Shown: positions 43,655 to 56,699, counted from the first letter of the stretch. The stretch: DNA of 64,000 bases from Microvelia longipes (GCA_018340805.1 JACMZG010001914.1:24512579-24576578); one strand, 5' to 3'. Program-made: numbers and translations. Notes: generated from the sequence alone by a model not told the origin.

Positions 43655-43935
43655 GATTTCCTTTCAAAAATACAGAAAAAATGAGTTAAGAGTAATGCTT
43701 GATATTTGAGCTATAAAACATAAACCGGAACCTTAAGCTAGAAATAGATTGTTAAGCACAGGGACACGCATTCCAAAAGAAATACACCAGACATGCGGAC
43801 CACTGCGCCAGAATTATTTATTTGTTTAATGTGAAAAAAATTATCATCCTTCCCAGAATTCGAACCCAGGTACCTTGGTTTTAAATTACATATCAACACT
43901 GCACCACTATCATTCCAACTCACATGTCCAAAAAA
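43655..43935 (-). mobile_element. SINE-like family W, minus copy with tRNA-like head
   Basis: Read on the minus strand: an A-box-like tgatagtggtgcagtg (about 43897-43912), a B-box gggttcgaattc (43856-43867), then tctggcgcagtggtccgcat and the common body. The A and B boxes are the internal pol III promoter of tRNA-derived SINEs. No tRNA fold remains complete. Confidence 0.75.
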
Positions 43936-43959
43936 CCGAAAACGACCCCCACTTGAAAC

Positions 43960-44240
43960 ATGTGGTTCACCGGCCGTATTTTAGGTTTTCTGGTAATTGA
44001 CCACAGTTTTTTCAACTTTTTGTTCACTTAGAGTGGTCATGTCAACTTAAGGAAACTCGAAATTTAATTTTCAACGACCGTAATTTTGGTTTCCGGTAAT
44101 TTATAATGGGTTTTTCGACTTTCTGGTCACTCCGAGTGGTCGCATCGAATTCGGACCGATTTCATTTGATTCAGCGTCCCAAAAAAAATAAAGACTTTTT
44201 CCCGGCCCAAAATGAAACATCTGAAACTGACAATTTAGGG
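43960..44240 (+). repeat. Family V dispersed repeat
   Basis: cactccgagtggtcgcatcg, ttcggaccgatttcatttga, ttcagcgtccc and ttttcccggcc recur at 57028-57170. A second, weaker unit (cttagagtggtcatgtcaac) precedes it. Followed at 44283-44312 by the X end (cctacggtattaatgaggaa). Confidence 0.65.
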
Positions 44241-44312
44241 AAATTTCGGTTTTGGGTACTTAGCGCATGTGTAATGTGTTTCAGATCAATATGCCTACGG
44301 TATTAATGAGGA

Positions 44313-44960
44313 AAAGTAAAACTTATACCAAATAATTCAAGTGCATATGGTATAGTTGTTTGCAAGATATTACATTATAAGTATTTTTATTTTAAAATTT
44401 ATTTACTATTTGAGAATCTGATAGTTTCATACTTTTTTAGCTTAGCAGGAATGAAATTAGTAGCAAATCATACTTACAAATGATTTCAAATTGAGATCCT
44501 CTGCACTTGCTAGATTTTGACTCGAAACTCACCGCCGATTTCTTCACACGTAGGACAAATATATCAACCTCAGTAAATATAGGAATAGATATACACAAAA
44601 CAAAATAAATAATAACAATAACAAAATAAATAATTTGCTATGTCAGCCGGAGCATCTCATCTTAAACTCAGTATGTTTTAGGATCGACATCATAAAAGAT
44701 GGCCATATTGGCGGTGAAATGATGATGCTCGAAATAATTCCTATTTTAAAAGAGGAGATAGTCCTTTATACTTGTTAAGCGATCGCACAAATAAAAAGAT
44801 AAACGAACTCTGACTGAACAGCAACTAATAGGTCTTTCAAGGCACACCTGTAAAAAAATAAAAGATAAATAATAGATACATAGTACCAGATGAAAAATTT
44901 GAACCCTTTCGGGATTTATAGCTGAAAGTAAAAATAAATTATTAAATAAAGTAAATCTAG
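44313..44960. other. No recognisable gene
   Basis: AT-rich, with short unremarkable ORFs only. Confidence 0.5.
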
Positions 44961-45760
44961 GCCTAAAGATTGATTTTTGTACCAAGATTCAACTTTCTAG
45001 CTCAAGGATCTTGAATAAAGGGGATGACTCACTAAGTCGATGTGCCATACAAAAAAGTGACCCCATCGAAAACCAAAAACTAGAGAGAAATCAACACGAA
45101 ACACGTCAAAAACAAAATGCACATGCTTGGTAAAAACTACATATGCTTACATATCTTATAACAGCGCATGTCTTAAATTTTAGAGGCAGTGGTTTACATT
45201 TTACCTCTCAAAGGTATCCCATTGTTTATTGCTTAAAAAGGTTATAATGAAAAACGCTTAAATTATCACTGACTGAAGTGCCAAAGTATAGTCCAAAGTT
45301 TAAAATTAAATAAGCACAAATGACTTAACAAGCACCACAAATTAACAAACACGAGAAGCACAGAAGAAATTTGAGAAGCTAACTCGACAACCTTGCTACA
45401 TAACCTGCGTTTGGCGCCTTTTTTCATTATAACCAAGGGTAAGGCAAGTTTGCTCATATTTCTCTATATCATACGACTTCCATGGGGTCAGAAATTTTTC
45501 TTAATGCGTCATCCCCTATATTCAAGATCCTTGTTCTAGCATAAATACGCTAGGAGCAACGATGATAACAGACAGACACACAAACAAACACACTGACACA
45601 TACTGACAGACAACTTTGTAAAAACCATTCAGAAGGTCTTAAAAAACCAGAAACGGATAATTCATGAACAATCCCGTTTTCGGATTGTTTTTTTTTTTTT
45701 TTTTTTTTTGCAAATACAATACTTTTCCTATGTACCTACGGTGTAAATAAGAAAAGTAAA
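44961..45760 (+). repeat. Family X repeat, 3' half, split by a MITE
   Basis: X runs to aagattcaactttctagct at 45002, is interrupted, and resumes at 45534 with ttctagcataaatacgctag, continuing through acacacaaacaaacacactg and ggataattcatgaacaatcc to gtgtaaataagaaaagtaa. A T run of about 24 replaces part of the end. Confidence 0.9.
45003..45533. mobile_element. 531-bp hAT-like MITE inside family X
   Basis: Terminal inverted repeats begin caaggatcttgaata and pair over about 34 bp with few mismatches. The flanks ttctagct (44995-45002) and ttctagca (45534-45541) are an 8-bp target duplication with one difference. Inside, ggttataatgaaaaa (45240) and ttttttcattataacc (45420) form a second inverted pair. 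No transposase. The 8-bp duplication points to hAT. Confidence 0.88.
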
Positions 45761-45763
45761 AAT

Positions 45764-45905
45764 CGGGTACGGGTTACCTCGAAACTTTTCCTCGACATAA
45801 CAGGTTTGCTACGCAAATCCTCACAACTATGGACTCGCTTTGCTTGACCTCAGAATATTGGAATCACCGATTTACTCAAACATTACAGTATACGTCTTAG
45901 GAATC
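45764..45905 (+). repeat. Family X repeat, 5' end
   Basis: Begins aaatcgggtacgggttacct directly after the end of the previous X copy, with cgaaacttttcctcgacat and gactcgctttgcttgacctc. This makes a head-to-tail X junction. Confidence 0.8.
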
Positions 45906-46534
45906 GCTCCAAGTGTATTTTGCTTTCCTGTTTCCTATAATAGAAGGGTAAGTGTTGTAAAATATAAATATATGTGACACCCTCTTTTTAAATTAATATT
46001 CCCTTTTTAGCACTTATGGATTCAAAAAGAGGAAAAAAGTGCCTTTAAGTATGAATGAATATTGATATACGTTCACTTTTCTTGTAAACTCTGTGCAGGC
46101 AAAATAGGAAAACCGAGTTAGATAAAATAAATAGAAAAGAAAAATCCTACGGCAAGAAGAAACGATTACATTTTATGCAAAAACCAATATGGCTTCTCAA
46201 AATGGCGGCCGTTTCAAATTTTTTAAAATTGTTTTATCTTATGCTTTATATAATGTTGAATTTGACAAAGAGTTAAGAAAAACTCAAAACTCACTGTTTG
46301 TTTATGAACTAGTTTTATGTTGTAAGTTGATATTGTTACAGAACAGCTCTGGAGAGGATGAATTGTAAGAATCACATGTCACAAAAATGTCAAGATAAAA
46401 AAGAGGATGTCGGGTAGATGATCTCTCCCTCAGCATCTATAACAAATGATAATTCTGTATCAGTGTTTTCCAGCAATGTGAACCACACTACCTAAACAAT
46501 AAGAGAGACAATTGAACAATGGACATGAATATTA
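45906..46534. other. No recognisable gene
   Basis: Moderately AT-rich low-copy DNA. Confidence 0.5.
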
Positions 46535-46955
46535 CTGTTTATGTTCAAACGTAATCCAGGATTTTGTATCGTAGAAGTTTAAACGTAATCCAGGATTTCG
46601 TAACGTAAAATTTCAAACGTAACCCATATATTTTGTATCATAGAAGTTCAAGCGTAACCTTGGATTTTGTATCGTAAAAGTTCAAACCTAACCCATGAAT
46701 TTTGTGTCGTAGGAGTTCAAACGTAACCCATGGATTTCGTATCGTAGATGTTCAAACGTAACCCATGGATTTCATATCGTAGAAGTTCAAACGTAATCCA
46801 TGGATTTCATATCGTAGAAGTTCAAACGAAACCTATAGATTTCTTATTGTAGAAGTTCAAACGTAACCCACGGATTTTGTATTGTAGAAGTTCAAACGTA
46901 ACCTAGGATTTCGTATTGTAGAAGTTCAAACATAACCCATGGATTTTGTATAATG
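46535..46955. repeat. 35-bp minisatellite, about 12 copies
   Basis: Unit: gttcaaacgtaacccatgga then tttcgtatcgtagaa. Copies vary by single bases; the edges are degenerate. The following 46956-47400 is AT-rich without a gene. Confidence 0.95.
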
Positions 46956-47403
46956 TATAACTAGAGCTACCAACCAAACTCAGAATTGTTTAAGGTTTAT
47001 TTAAATAAACCTTAAATTTGAACATAAAAAAAATCTGATTAAATTGAGTATCTTTAAAAGCAAGATCGTCTTATATAAATTGAAATTTATTAATTTATTC
47101 TTCAATACTTCAATTACAATAAAAAATAATTATTACTTTTATTTTATGTTCTTATTATAACCATTATGTTTTTAGGTAACAGGCTTAAAATAAAAAAAAC
47201 CAAAATTAAATTTAACAACTTCAATTGCTTTCATTACGTTAATAAATTTGAGAGGAATTGCCATTATCTTTTCATTAAATTTCTACGTCATAAGTAGATG
47301 AAAGGCTGGATAAAAGATGCATGCATGTATTCTTTAAGCTCATACACGCAACTCGGATTTTTAAGAATTGAGCAAATATTTACCTAAGGTTCAAGCAACT
47401 CAA

Positions 47404-48026
47404 AAAAATCGGGTACAGGGTACCTCGAAACTTTTCTTCATCACATCAGACTTGCCACGCTCTTTCTTCCTCAGAATGTACAATGTGCCAAGCTTATAAT
47501 GCAAAACGTCTTCGGACTCACTTTTCTCGACCGGTCACCCATACAGCACTGACCACGTGACCACCCTCAATGCATGATGAAAATCATAGATATACATGTC
47601 GTATTGCAACAAAACTTTTGAGTTGAAACTTGCAACTCAATTGAATTGTTTTTCAATTTTTTTCATTTTTTTTAAAAAACGTACACAAGTCATACGATAA
47701 AAACTGATGCTGATCATGATATGAAACATGCGTTGAAACATACGTTGTTGTCATACGTGTAAACATGCGTCTTATGCATGGCTACATGAGTACCAAATTT
47801 CAATCCGACCGCATCAATTTTCCGCGTTTGATGACTTTTCGAAATTTCCTCAAGGTCATTTTTGCTGGTTAATGCCGTCATATAATAAATTCCAAATCGC
47901 ACGACTACAGCGGTAGATTGATTTTTGTACAAAGTTTCAACTCTCTAGCATATTAAACTAGGAGTTACGATGATAACACAAACACACACACATACAGACG
48001 GACAGACAACTTTGTGAAAACCACAA
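47404..48026 (+). repeat. Family X repeat, nearly full length
   Basis: Starts atcgggtacagggtacctcg, passes gcactgaccacgtgaccacc, caaatttcaatccgaccgca and cgactacagcggtagattga, and stops at ctttgtgaaaaccac, just before the X end. Confidence 0.9.
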
Positions 48027-48810
48027 ATTATGTTTTTTGACTACTACATTTGAGAATTTGCTTATATCAAGGCATTATGGTACTTACATAAGCTAGTAAT
48101 ATGAAAAACTAATATAGTACAACGACCATATGGCTTCGAAGTGCCCACAGGGAGGTGCGGGCTTCCGGCGTCAATGCCGCGTACCGGCCAAGAAGCCTTT
48201 GACCTCTTGTTTTTACATCAATTTTCATTGTCAAATCATACTGAATTTTAGCAAGCAATATAACGATATTGGCAATATAACGATATCGGTTAACGAACCG
48301 AAAAGTCAATACATTAACTGATTAAATTTCTATACTGATTAAAAAAAAACTTGTTACGATAACTTAAACAAAAATGTTACCTACCTAAATTAAGTTTTTA
48401 AGTAAAAGTTCTGCAAATCGTCATTTCATAAAAAAACAAAATTTAAGTCTTTAAAGTTTAAAGATAAGTATTTGAAATTTTAATTTAAACAAACTAAAAT
48501 AATTTTTGATCAGAATGTGAATAACTAAGAGTATGGTTGAAAAAGAGTGACAAAACAGAAAAAATATCATGTTGACCAACCGTACAGTGCTGAAAAACAA
48601 ACAAGTCTATACCTAATAACAGATTTACGATGCGTTATTGCCTTTTTCAAGCTCTCTATTTTTAGAACTTAAAACTTTTTTTCCTTAATTGACGGATAAT
48701 AAATATTGAACACTATAATTGAAATAGTTTATATTTAAATGAAAATAAAATAAAAAGGGATAGATCAATTAAGAACGTAACAAATAAACATAATAAATAA
48801 CCAAACATTG
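48027..48810. other. Short GC-rich patch then AT-rich DNA
   Basis: 48130-48215 is unusually GC-rich (ggtgcgggcttccggcgtc, gccgcgtaccggccaag). Two overlapping ORFs of 63-66 codons on opposite strands cross it without a domain. The rest is AT-rich. Confidence 0.5.
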
Positions 48811-49060
48811 TATTTAGCAAAATACAAAATTTTCGTCGCCTAGCCTCTTGGAATCCACTCAGTTGTTGTTTTAGTATTTATTTTTTTATAGCATTTTGCT
48901 ATGTATTTAGCGAATTTTCGTCGCCTCGCCTCATCGAATCCACTTAGTTGTTGGTTTATTAGGTACTTATTTTTTTATAGCATTTTGCCATTTATTTAGC
49001 GAATTTTCGTCTCCTCGCCTTTTTGAATCTACACTGTTGTTGTTTTAGTATTTATTACTT
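48811..49060. repeat. 85-89-bp tandem repeat, about 2.7 copies
   Basis: ttttcgtcgcc starts at 48830, 48915 and (as ttttcgtctcc) at 49004. Units carry agcattttgct and tatttagcgaattttcg, which resemble the third hairpin of family Y and its 3' neighbour, so the array probably grew from a Y fragment. Confidence 0.8.
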
Positions 49061-49785
49061 TTCCACAACAAGTATTTGTTGTACTTAGTAATTATAGGAA
49101 AAGTATTGTGTTTGCAAAAAAATTCGAAACCGGGATGTCATCGAAATTATCCGTTTTAGGCGTTTTTAAGGCCTCTTGTGTGGTTTTCTCGAAGTTGTCT
49201 GTCTGTATGTGTGTGTGTCTGTAATCATTGTAACTCTTAGTGTATTTATGCTAGAGAGTTGAAACTTTGTACAAAAATCAGTCAACAGCTGTAGTTGTGC
49301 TATTTGAAAAATATTTTTTTTTATGACGTCATTAACTCACAATAATGACACAGCAAAAATGACTGAGTCATTCAGCACGCATATTGCTATGTATAAGACT
49401 ATCATAAGTTTTATTTCATTATAAGCATTAGTTCAATTTTTATCAAATGACTTTTTTTAAAAAAATTGTAAAAAATTGTAAAAAATTATAAATGATTTAA
49501 ATAAGTTAAAATTCAGTACATGTGTACTTGTTGGATCATAAAAGTTAAGTAGCATTGAGCGTGGTCTATGCTGTATGGTGACCGCTGAGAATGAAACGGA
49601 TGCATTTAATACTTGAGGATGAGCGAAGCGAGTCAGAAAACATGTTGCAGTTTAAATTTGGCGAATTGTATATTCTGAGGACGAGCGAAGTGAGTCAGAA
49701 GCAGGGAGGATGAGCGTAGTGAATCCGATGTAAAGAGGAAAAGGTATCCCTTCCCTCCGAGGTACCCCGTACCTGATTTTTTTTA
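49061..49785 (-). repeat. Family X repeat, nearly full length
   Basis: From ggaaaagtattgtgtttgc through gttttaggcgtttttaaggc, tgtctgtatgtgtgtgtgtc, tatgacgtcattaactcac and gagcgaagcgagtcagaaaa to cgaggtaccccgtacctgat. Confidence 0.9.
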
Positions 49786-49789
49786 ATGG

Positions 49790-49862
49790 CATTCTGCCAT
49801 GTATTTAGCGAATTTTCATCACCTCACCTCACAGACCTGCTTCGTGAACCTGTGGGACTTGA
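49790..49862 (+). repeat. Family Y fragment
   Basis: ggcattctgccatgtattta, gcgaattttcatcacctc and cagacctgcttcgtgaacct match hairpins 3 and 4 of Y in decayed form, directly behind an X copy. Confidence 0.65.
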
Positions 49863-49972
49863 TATGGCCACGTAGACGTATTATACATACAACCTTCTAT
49901 TTACTTATTGGCCATGATACTATACAGATTATTTGCCAAAATCGCCACTTAGAAACTTAGAATGGTCCGATT

Positions 49973-51424
<1,452 letters not shown>

Positions 51425-51569
51425 ACTTACTTTTCCTCATTTACATCGTAGGTATATAGGTAAAGTATTGTGTTTGCAAAAAAATCCGAAACCAGGATGT
51501 CATCGAAATTATCCGTTTTCGACGTTTTTAAGGCCTCCTGAGTGGTTTTTGCAAAGTTGTCTGTCTGTC

Positions 51570-51660
<91 letters not shown>

Positions 51661-52275
51661 GTCTGTTATTATCGTAGCTCCCAGTCTATTTATGCTAGAG
51701 AGTTAAAACTTTGTACAAAAATCATTCTACCGCTGTAGTTGTGCTAATCGGAAAATATTTTTTTAACCTGCAATAATGACTCAATTTGCTAAAATACTAA
51801 ATGCAGTATTGATATAATGCTAAATTTCACATTCCAAAAAGTAAACCTGTGCTAAATTTCAAAAAATTATCAAATTATGCGATCCGATTGAAATTTGGCA
51901 CGCATGTAGCCATGTATAAATAAAACTAACATATATGCCTAGTTTCATCTTATTGTTAGCAGTAGTTCAATTTTTATCAATGACTTGTATACGTTTCTGA
52001 AAAAAAATCGGAAAATAGTCCAATTAAGTTAAAATTTGGTTCAACTGTATTCCTTCATAAGATAAAAAGGTACACTTAATTTCATTTCCATAGAACAATT
52101 ATATTTATGATTCTTGTTAGTTATCATATTTAAGCAGCATCGAGCGTTGTCAGTGCCTTGATAGATGACCGCTGGGAATGTATCTGTGGATGTATTTACT
52201 ATCTGAGTCCGAAGCAAGGAGGATAAGCGTAGCGAACCCAATGTGATGATGAAAATTTCCGAGGTACTCTAAAAA
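51425..52275 (-). repeat. Family X repeat, full length, with expanded (GT)n
   Basis: Starts ttacttttcctcatttacat, runs through tttttaaggcctcctgagtg, the GT array, atcgtagctcccagtctatt, gatccgattgaaatttggc and gttgtcagtgccttgatag to tgaaaatttccgaggtact. Confidence 0.92.
51573..51661. repeat. (GT)n microsatellite inside family X
   Basis: About 42 GT units flanked by tctgtctgtctgta and atgtatgtgtctgt. Other X copies have only 4-8 GT units at this place. Confidence 0.95.
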
Positions 52276-52279
52276 GGGA

Positions 52280-52400
52280 AGTACAACTAGACTTAAAGAT
52301 AGATTTTTTAAGTCTCCACTTTCTAGCACATACATACTGGGTGCTAAGATAAACAGACTCACTCACACACATAGAGACAGACAACTTGGTAAAAACAGGT
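52280..52400 (+). repeat. Family X fragment
   Basis: ttaaagatagattttttaag, tccactttctagcacatac, actgggtgctaagataaac and gagacagacaacttggt are X 3'-half motifs on the plus strand. Confidence 0.7.
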
Positions 52401-52464
52401 TTATAGAAGATTATTGTTTAGATAAATTGCCAACTTTAGAATACACTTTAAGCGCAACGGTTGC

Positions 52465-52528
52465 TATTACCACCCGAGGTGGTTCCCGCAGGGGTTATCC
52501 CTGATGAGCCGCAAGGCTCTAAACGTGC

Positions 52529-52532
<4 letters not shown>
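52465..52532 (+). mobile_element. Penelope-type 3' tail ending at (TA)n
   Basis: accacccgaggtggttcc, cgcaggggttatccctgatg and agccgcaaggctctaaacgt precede a (TA)n array. An inverted relative lies at 57428-57493. The motif ctgatgagcc-gcaa-ggctc-taaacgtg (52501-52528) has the hammerhead-like layout with one G changed to T or A. Confidence 0.55.
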
Positions 52533-52618
<86 letters not shown>

Positions 52619-52627
52619 TATATTATA
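52533..52627. repeat. (TA)n microsatellite
   Basis: TA array between two Penelope-type tails. Confidence 0.95.
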
Positions 52628-52767
52628 TGAACTGAACTGAGTTCAGTTTTGTAGAGCATTGCGTTTCTATCCATGATGTCCTACATCCCTGAAGATGCCT
52701 CCCACAGTGGAAGCGAAACGTCGGATTCTTCATCTACATTGACGCGGTCACCACCGGAAGACCTAAA

Positions 52768-52771
<4 letters not shown>
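52628..52771 (+). mobile_element. Penelope-type 3' tail between two (TA)n arrays
   Basis: A 144-bp non-coding piece with ctgaagatgcctcccacagt and ggaagcgaaacgtcgg (52689-52722), followed by ttcttcatctacattgac and a new (TA)n array (52772-52827). The ctga(a)ga - stem - gaaacgtc layout is the one found at Penelope ends. Heavily 5'-truncated. Confidence 0.65.

Positions 52772-52827
<56 letters not shown>
52772..52827. repeat. (TA)n microsatellite
   Basis: Pure TA repeat after the short Penelope-type tail. Confidence 0.95.
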
Positions 52828-52834
<7 letters not shown>

Positions 52835-53726
52835 AAAAAATTGGAGATTTTCTTGCCTTCAATGCTTCTATGCTAGCGACCTCATTACTCTTTGAAATTT
52901 TGCTAAGAACACCTCGCTTTGTGTCCCATTATCCAGCTCGGGGTTTCCGAAGGCCTTAAAAGACATTTTAATTCAAAATAAATAATATAGTTGTAAGACA
53001 GTAGTAAAGAAATAGAATATGTAGTATACCTTTAATAAAGTGATCACAACCTTTTTATTAAGTTCATGCAAAAATAAATCAAATTTATGTATCATTTTTA
53101 GCATAACATCATTGAATATATAATTTTAAATGCATATGTTTATAACTCTATGTTAAATAAGTGTTTTGTGTTATCATTTTAATGGTTTTAATGTACATGT
53201 AACATGTATACATTATACTATTCATGTTAAAGAGATGGTGGAAAAGCAACTTTAAACTTTACAAACAGACATCTAGATTGCTATCATGTATGACATGTGA
53301 CCCTCACGCCTCACAGTCTTATCTCACATTCAGCGTTTTATTCACTTTTCACAGAAAACTGAAAAGTATTAAACTCAACTCAAAACCATATATTAGTAGA
53401 ATTTTATTAAAAATAATAACAAGTTTGAAAATAATTAATAGAAAAAATTATAAGCAAATGAAAATTAAATTAAATTAACAATAATTAAAATAATAATTGT
53501 AAAAATCATAAAATAAAATAAAAAAATAAACTAATAAATAATTATATAAATATGTTTGTATGTGTGTGTATGAATAAATATCTAGTAACCCTTAATTACG
53601 CCTCAAATTCTAATTTATGACATCATAAAAGTAGCTTATTAATTTATTTATTAATTAGTTCAAGAGGACATATTTGATTTTTTAAACTAAGTTTTTGTAT
53701 TTATTGCATATAATAATTTGTAAACC
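52828..53726. other. No recognisable gene
   Basis: AT-rich; the 84-codon ORF at 53224-53478 has no domain. Confidence 0.5.
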
Positions 53727-53734
53727 CTGTATGT

Positions 53735-55269
53735 CAGCCCATCCCAACCCTAGGGTCGCGACCCAGATTGGGTCGCGAACGAAATGTTTTGGGTCGCCAA
53801 ATTTTTTATTATTTACAAGATTTATGTAAAAAGATTATTATAAGCAAATTACAGATTTGCTTAAACAGATATTATTTTTAGAAATTGATAATACTTTAAA
53901 CATCCGATAACAAAAGAAGCCGCGGCCAAAACATTTCTTAGAAGTCCTTTACCGATAGAGGCACCCGCCTTTATCTAATTCTTGCTAACTTTGATGAATT
54001 GTAATACCTATGATAATACTGTGTTTAACAGTTTCTCATTACTTTTTTTAAAGGTTCGGGGTATTAAAATTATAATGTTCAATTATATGTGAATTTTTTC
54101 TTACAAACATCAACGTAGTTTAATATCGCATACAAGTTTTATAATTATAATTGTTTCACCAGTTTATTTATTTTAGCGATTTCCTATATTAATAAAAATA
54201 TAGGTTTTAAAATTGACACCTTATTCTTTTAGCGAATTTCCTCTGGGAATAAAATTCGCTCATCGGATAGGCGTCATGGCGGAAGTCGAACCTCGGACCA
54301 CGACGCAAATCCGTTTCAGAGGTTCCTAATGATGAAATCATAAGTTTCTCGAGACTTATATTTACATAAGGAACTGCACCAAAACTAACTAAATTTAAAG
54401 ATTAAAGATAAGTAACTAAGCTTTTTAACTAGTGCAAATATTAGTGCGTACTTCTAATTTTAGAGGCATAGTTTTGTATAACCAACTGGATAATTAAGCG
54501 CATTTCCTTTGAAAAATACAGACATAATGAGTTACGAGCAGTGCTTGACAAATGAGTAACTGCTTAGGTTCTTAAGCATGAACCGGGACCTTAAGCAAGA
54601 AATGGGTTGTTAAGCACGGAAACACGCATTCTAAATGAAATTCGCCCGACAGCGTATCATCGCGCCGGAATTATTTATTTAGTAGTTGTAAACTTATATA
54701 ATGTATAAAACTATAAAATTATCATTCCAACCAGGATTGTTGTTTAGCACGGAAACACGCATCCAAAGGAAATGCGCCCGACATGCGAGCCACCGAGCCA
54801 GAATTATTTTGTAGTTGTAAACTTATATTAAGTAAAAAAAAACTATAAAATTTCGTCCTTACCAGAATTTGAACTCAGGTAGCCTGAGTTTAAGTGCTCG
54901 GACCACCGCGCCAGAATTTTGTTTGTTTACTATCATCATTATTTGATTTTTCCTTTAAATAATAAATGCTCATTTTTATATTTAAGAATGCTAATTTTTA
55001 TATTCAATTTAATTTTTTATTTTTTTATTGCTATTATATAATTATATAATATACTTCTTTTGAACTCCAATTAGTGTGTAGCTTTCTATTTAAGTATAAA
55101 AACCTCATAAAAATTATGATTTGACGATGTCTGTAGGGTCATAACTAATTTGGCAATAAATAAAAACGCCTGCAATTTTCAGGTTATGCAAAGTAAATGC
55201 ATTTGGGTCGCCAAACTTTAGAAAAGCAAATTAGAGGGTTACGGTACTGAAAAGGTTGGGAAACGCAGC
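53735..55269. mobile_element. hAT-like non-autonomous element, 1.5 kb
   Basis: The left end cagcccatcccaaccctagg is followed by gggtcgcgacccagattggg; the right end is gggtcgccaaac ... aaaaggttgggaaacgcagc. The inverted ...cccaacc... termini and inner GGGTCGCGA-type repeats are typical of SPIN/hAT relatives. The flanks ctgtatgt (53727-53734) and gtgtatgt (55270-55277) are an 8-bp target duplication with one difference. No transposase ORF. It contains a SINE W insertion. Confidence 0.82.
54480..54930 (-). mobile_element. SINE-like family W, up to three partial units in tandem
   Basis: Reverse-orientation W: gaaatgcgc-type tail, gaaccgggaccttaagcaag, acacgcattctaaatgaaat, catccaaaggaaatgcgccc, and at 54850-54895 the reverse of a B-box (agaatttgaactcaggt). 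The unit head gg.cc.c.g.gcc..aat appears three times, so copies are stacked. Confidence 0.75.
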
Positions 55270-56108
55270 GTGTATGTTATATACACATAAAGATTGGAAT
55301 TAGGCACATGTAATGTCCTTATACATATAAGAAAAATACAATACATCAAGTCCAAGTAGACTTCATGACAATATCCACGGAAGCCTACGCAGTTTATTAT
55401 CCTAATTTCAGATTTTCCCCTAAACCTGAACACAACATTTTCCCTATACTCTTACGGTATAAATGAGGAAAAGTAAAACCAGAATCAATAAATTGTTTCC
55501 GACAGATTGTATACAACACTTTACAATTTCATTATTTTCTTTTCTTTAAACCAACAATTTGAAAGAATTTTAAGAATAAATGGTTATAAAGGGGAAAAAA
55601 AGGAAACCTTAAAAAAAGAAGAATGGTAAAATAATAATGATTATATTTTTCACAGTATAAGAGCATCTAGGAAGGTAGAGAAAGGAATTGATTTGTAGTC
55701 CTTCTTTATCCCAATGAAAAACCTTTACGATTGTTGACTAAAATTGTAACCTTCCCCTTATTGTATTTCTATCCTAAGGCTTCCTCTCTCCCTCATCCTT
55801 ATTTTCCTGCTTGCCATAAATTGTAAAAACTTGTGTGTTTCACGACCCCAATATATAAAAGTTGCTTAGCTCTAGTTCTTAGGATAACCTGTTGGTTACC
55901 ACTATCAACTTATACCTAAAAAATATGTTAAAGATAATATTTTCAAATAGATTCATACATCCTCCAAAAGATTACCAATAATTCTTTCCCTGAAGTTTGA
56001 TTTATGTTACAAGAATAATAAGCAAAAGTTTCTTGTCTCATACATGTTATTTATTCATATGAATGAAAAAAAACAGAACTGTCCTAGTGCTTTATCATAT
56101 CTTATTTT
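55270..56108. other. No recognisable gene; X end fragment
   Basis: 55432-55470 reads attttccctatactcttac then ggtataaatgaggaaaagta, the terminal 40 bp of X. The rest shows no domain. Confidence 0.55.
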
Positions 56109-56150
56109 ACAATGACGTAAGTCATTGTGAAATAATAATGTGATCACATT
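56109..56150. other. Two perfect palindromes at the edge of a minisatellite
   Basis: acaatgacgtaagtcattgt (56109-56128; 8-bp stem, 4-nt loop) and aatgtgatcacatt (56137-56150) lie next to each other, immediately left of the 29-bp array, whose units share tcacatt. Confidence 0.85.
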
Positions 56151-56690
56151 ATACATTAAAGTAAGTATTATATCACATTATACATTACAGTAAGTATTAT
56201 GTCACATTACACATTAAAGTAAGTATTATATCACATTATACATTATAGTAAGTATTACATCACATTATACATTAAAGTAAGTATTATATCACATTATACA
56301 TTAAAGTAAGTATTATATCACATTATACATTATAGTAAGTATTACATCACATTATACATTAAAGTAAGTATTATATCACATTATACATTATAGTAAGTAT
56401 TATATCACATTATACATTACAGTAAGTATTATGTCATTACACATTAAGTAAGTATTATATACATTATACATTATAGTAAGTATTACATCACATTATACAT
56501 TAAAGTAAGTATTATATCACATTATACATTATAGTAAGTATTATTTTACATTATAGTAAGTATTATATCACATTTTACATTATAGTAAGTATTATATCAC
56601 ATTTTACATTATAGTAAGTATTATATCACATTTTACATTATAGTAAGTATTATATCACATTTATTATAGTAAGTATTATGTATATTACTT
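56143..56690. repeat. 29-bp minisatellite, about 19 copies
   Basis: Unit: cattatacattaaagtaag then tattatatca. Variants at one position (taaag, tatag, tacag) and at tatatca/tacatca/tatgtca recur in the same order, so multi-unit duplication has occurred. The last units carry ttttacatta instead. Confidence 0.95.
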
Positions 56691-56699
56691 ATATACTAT

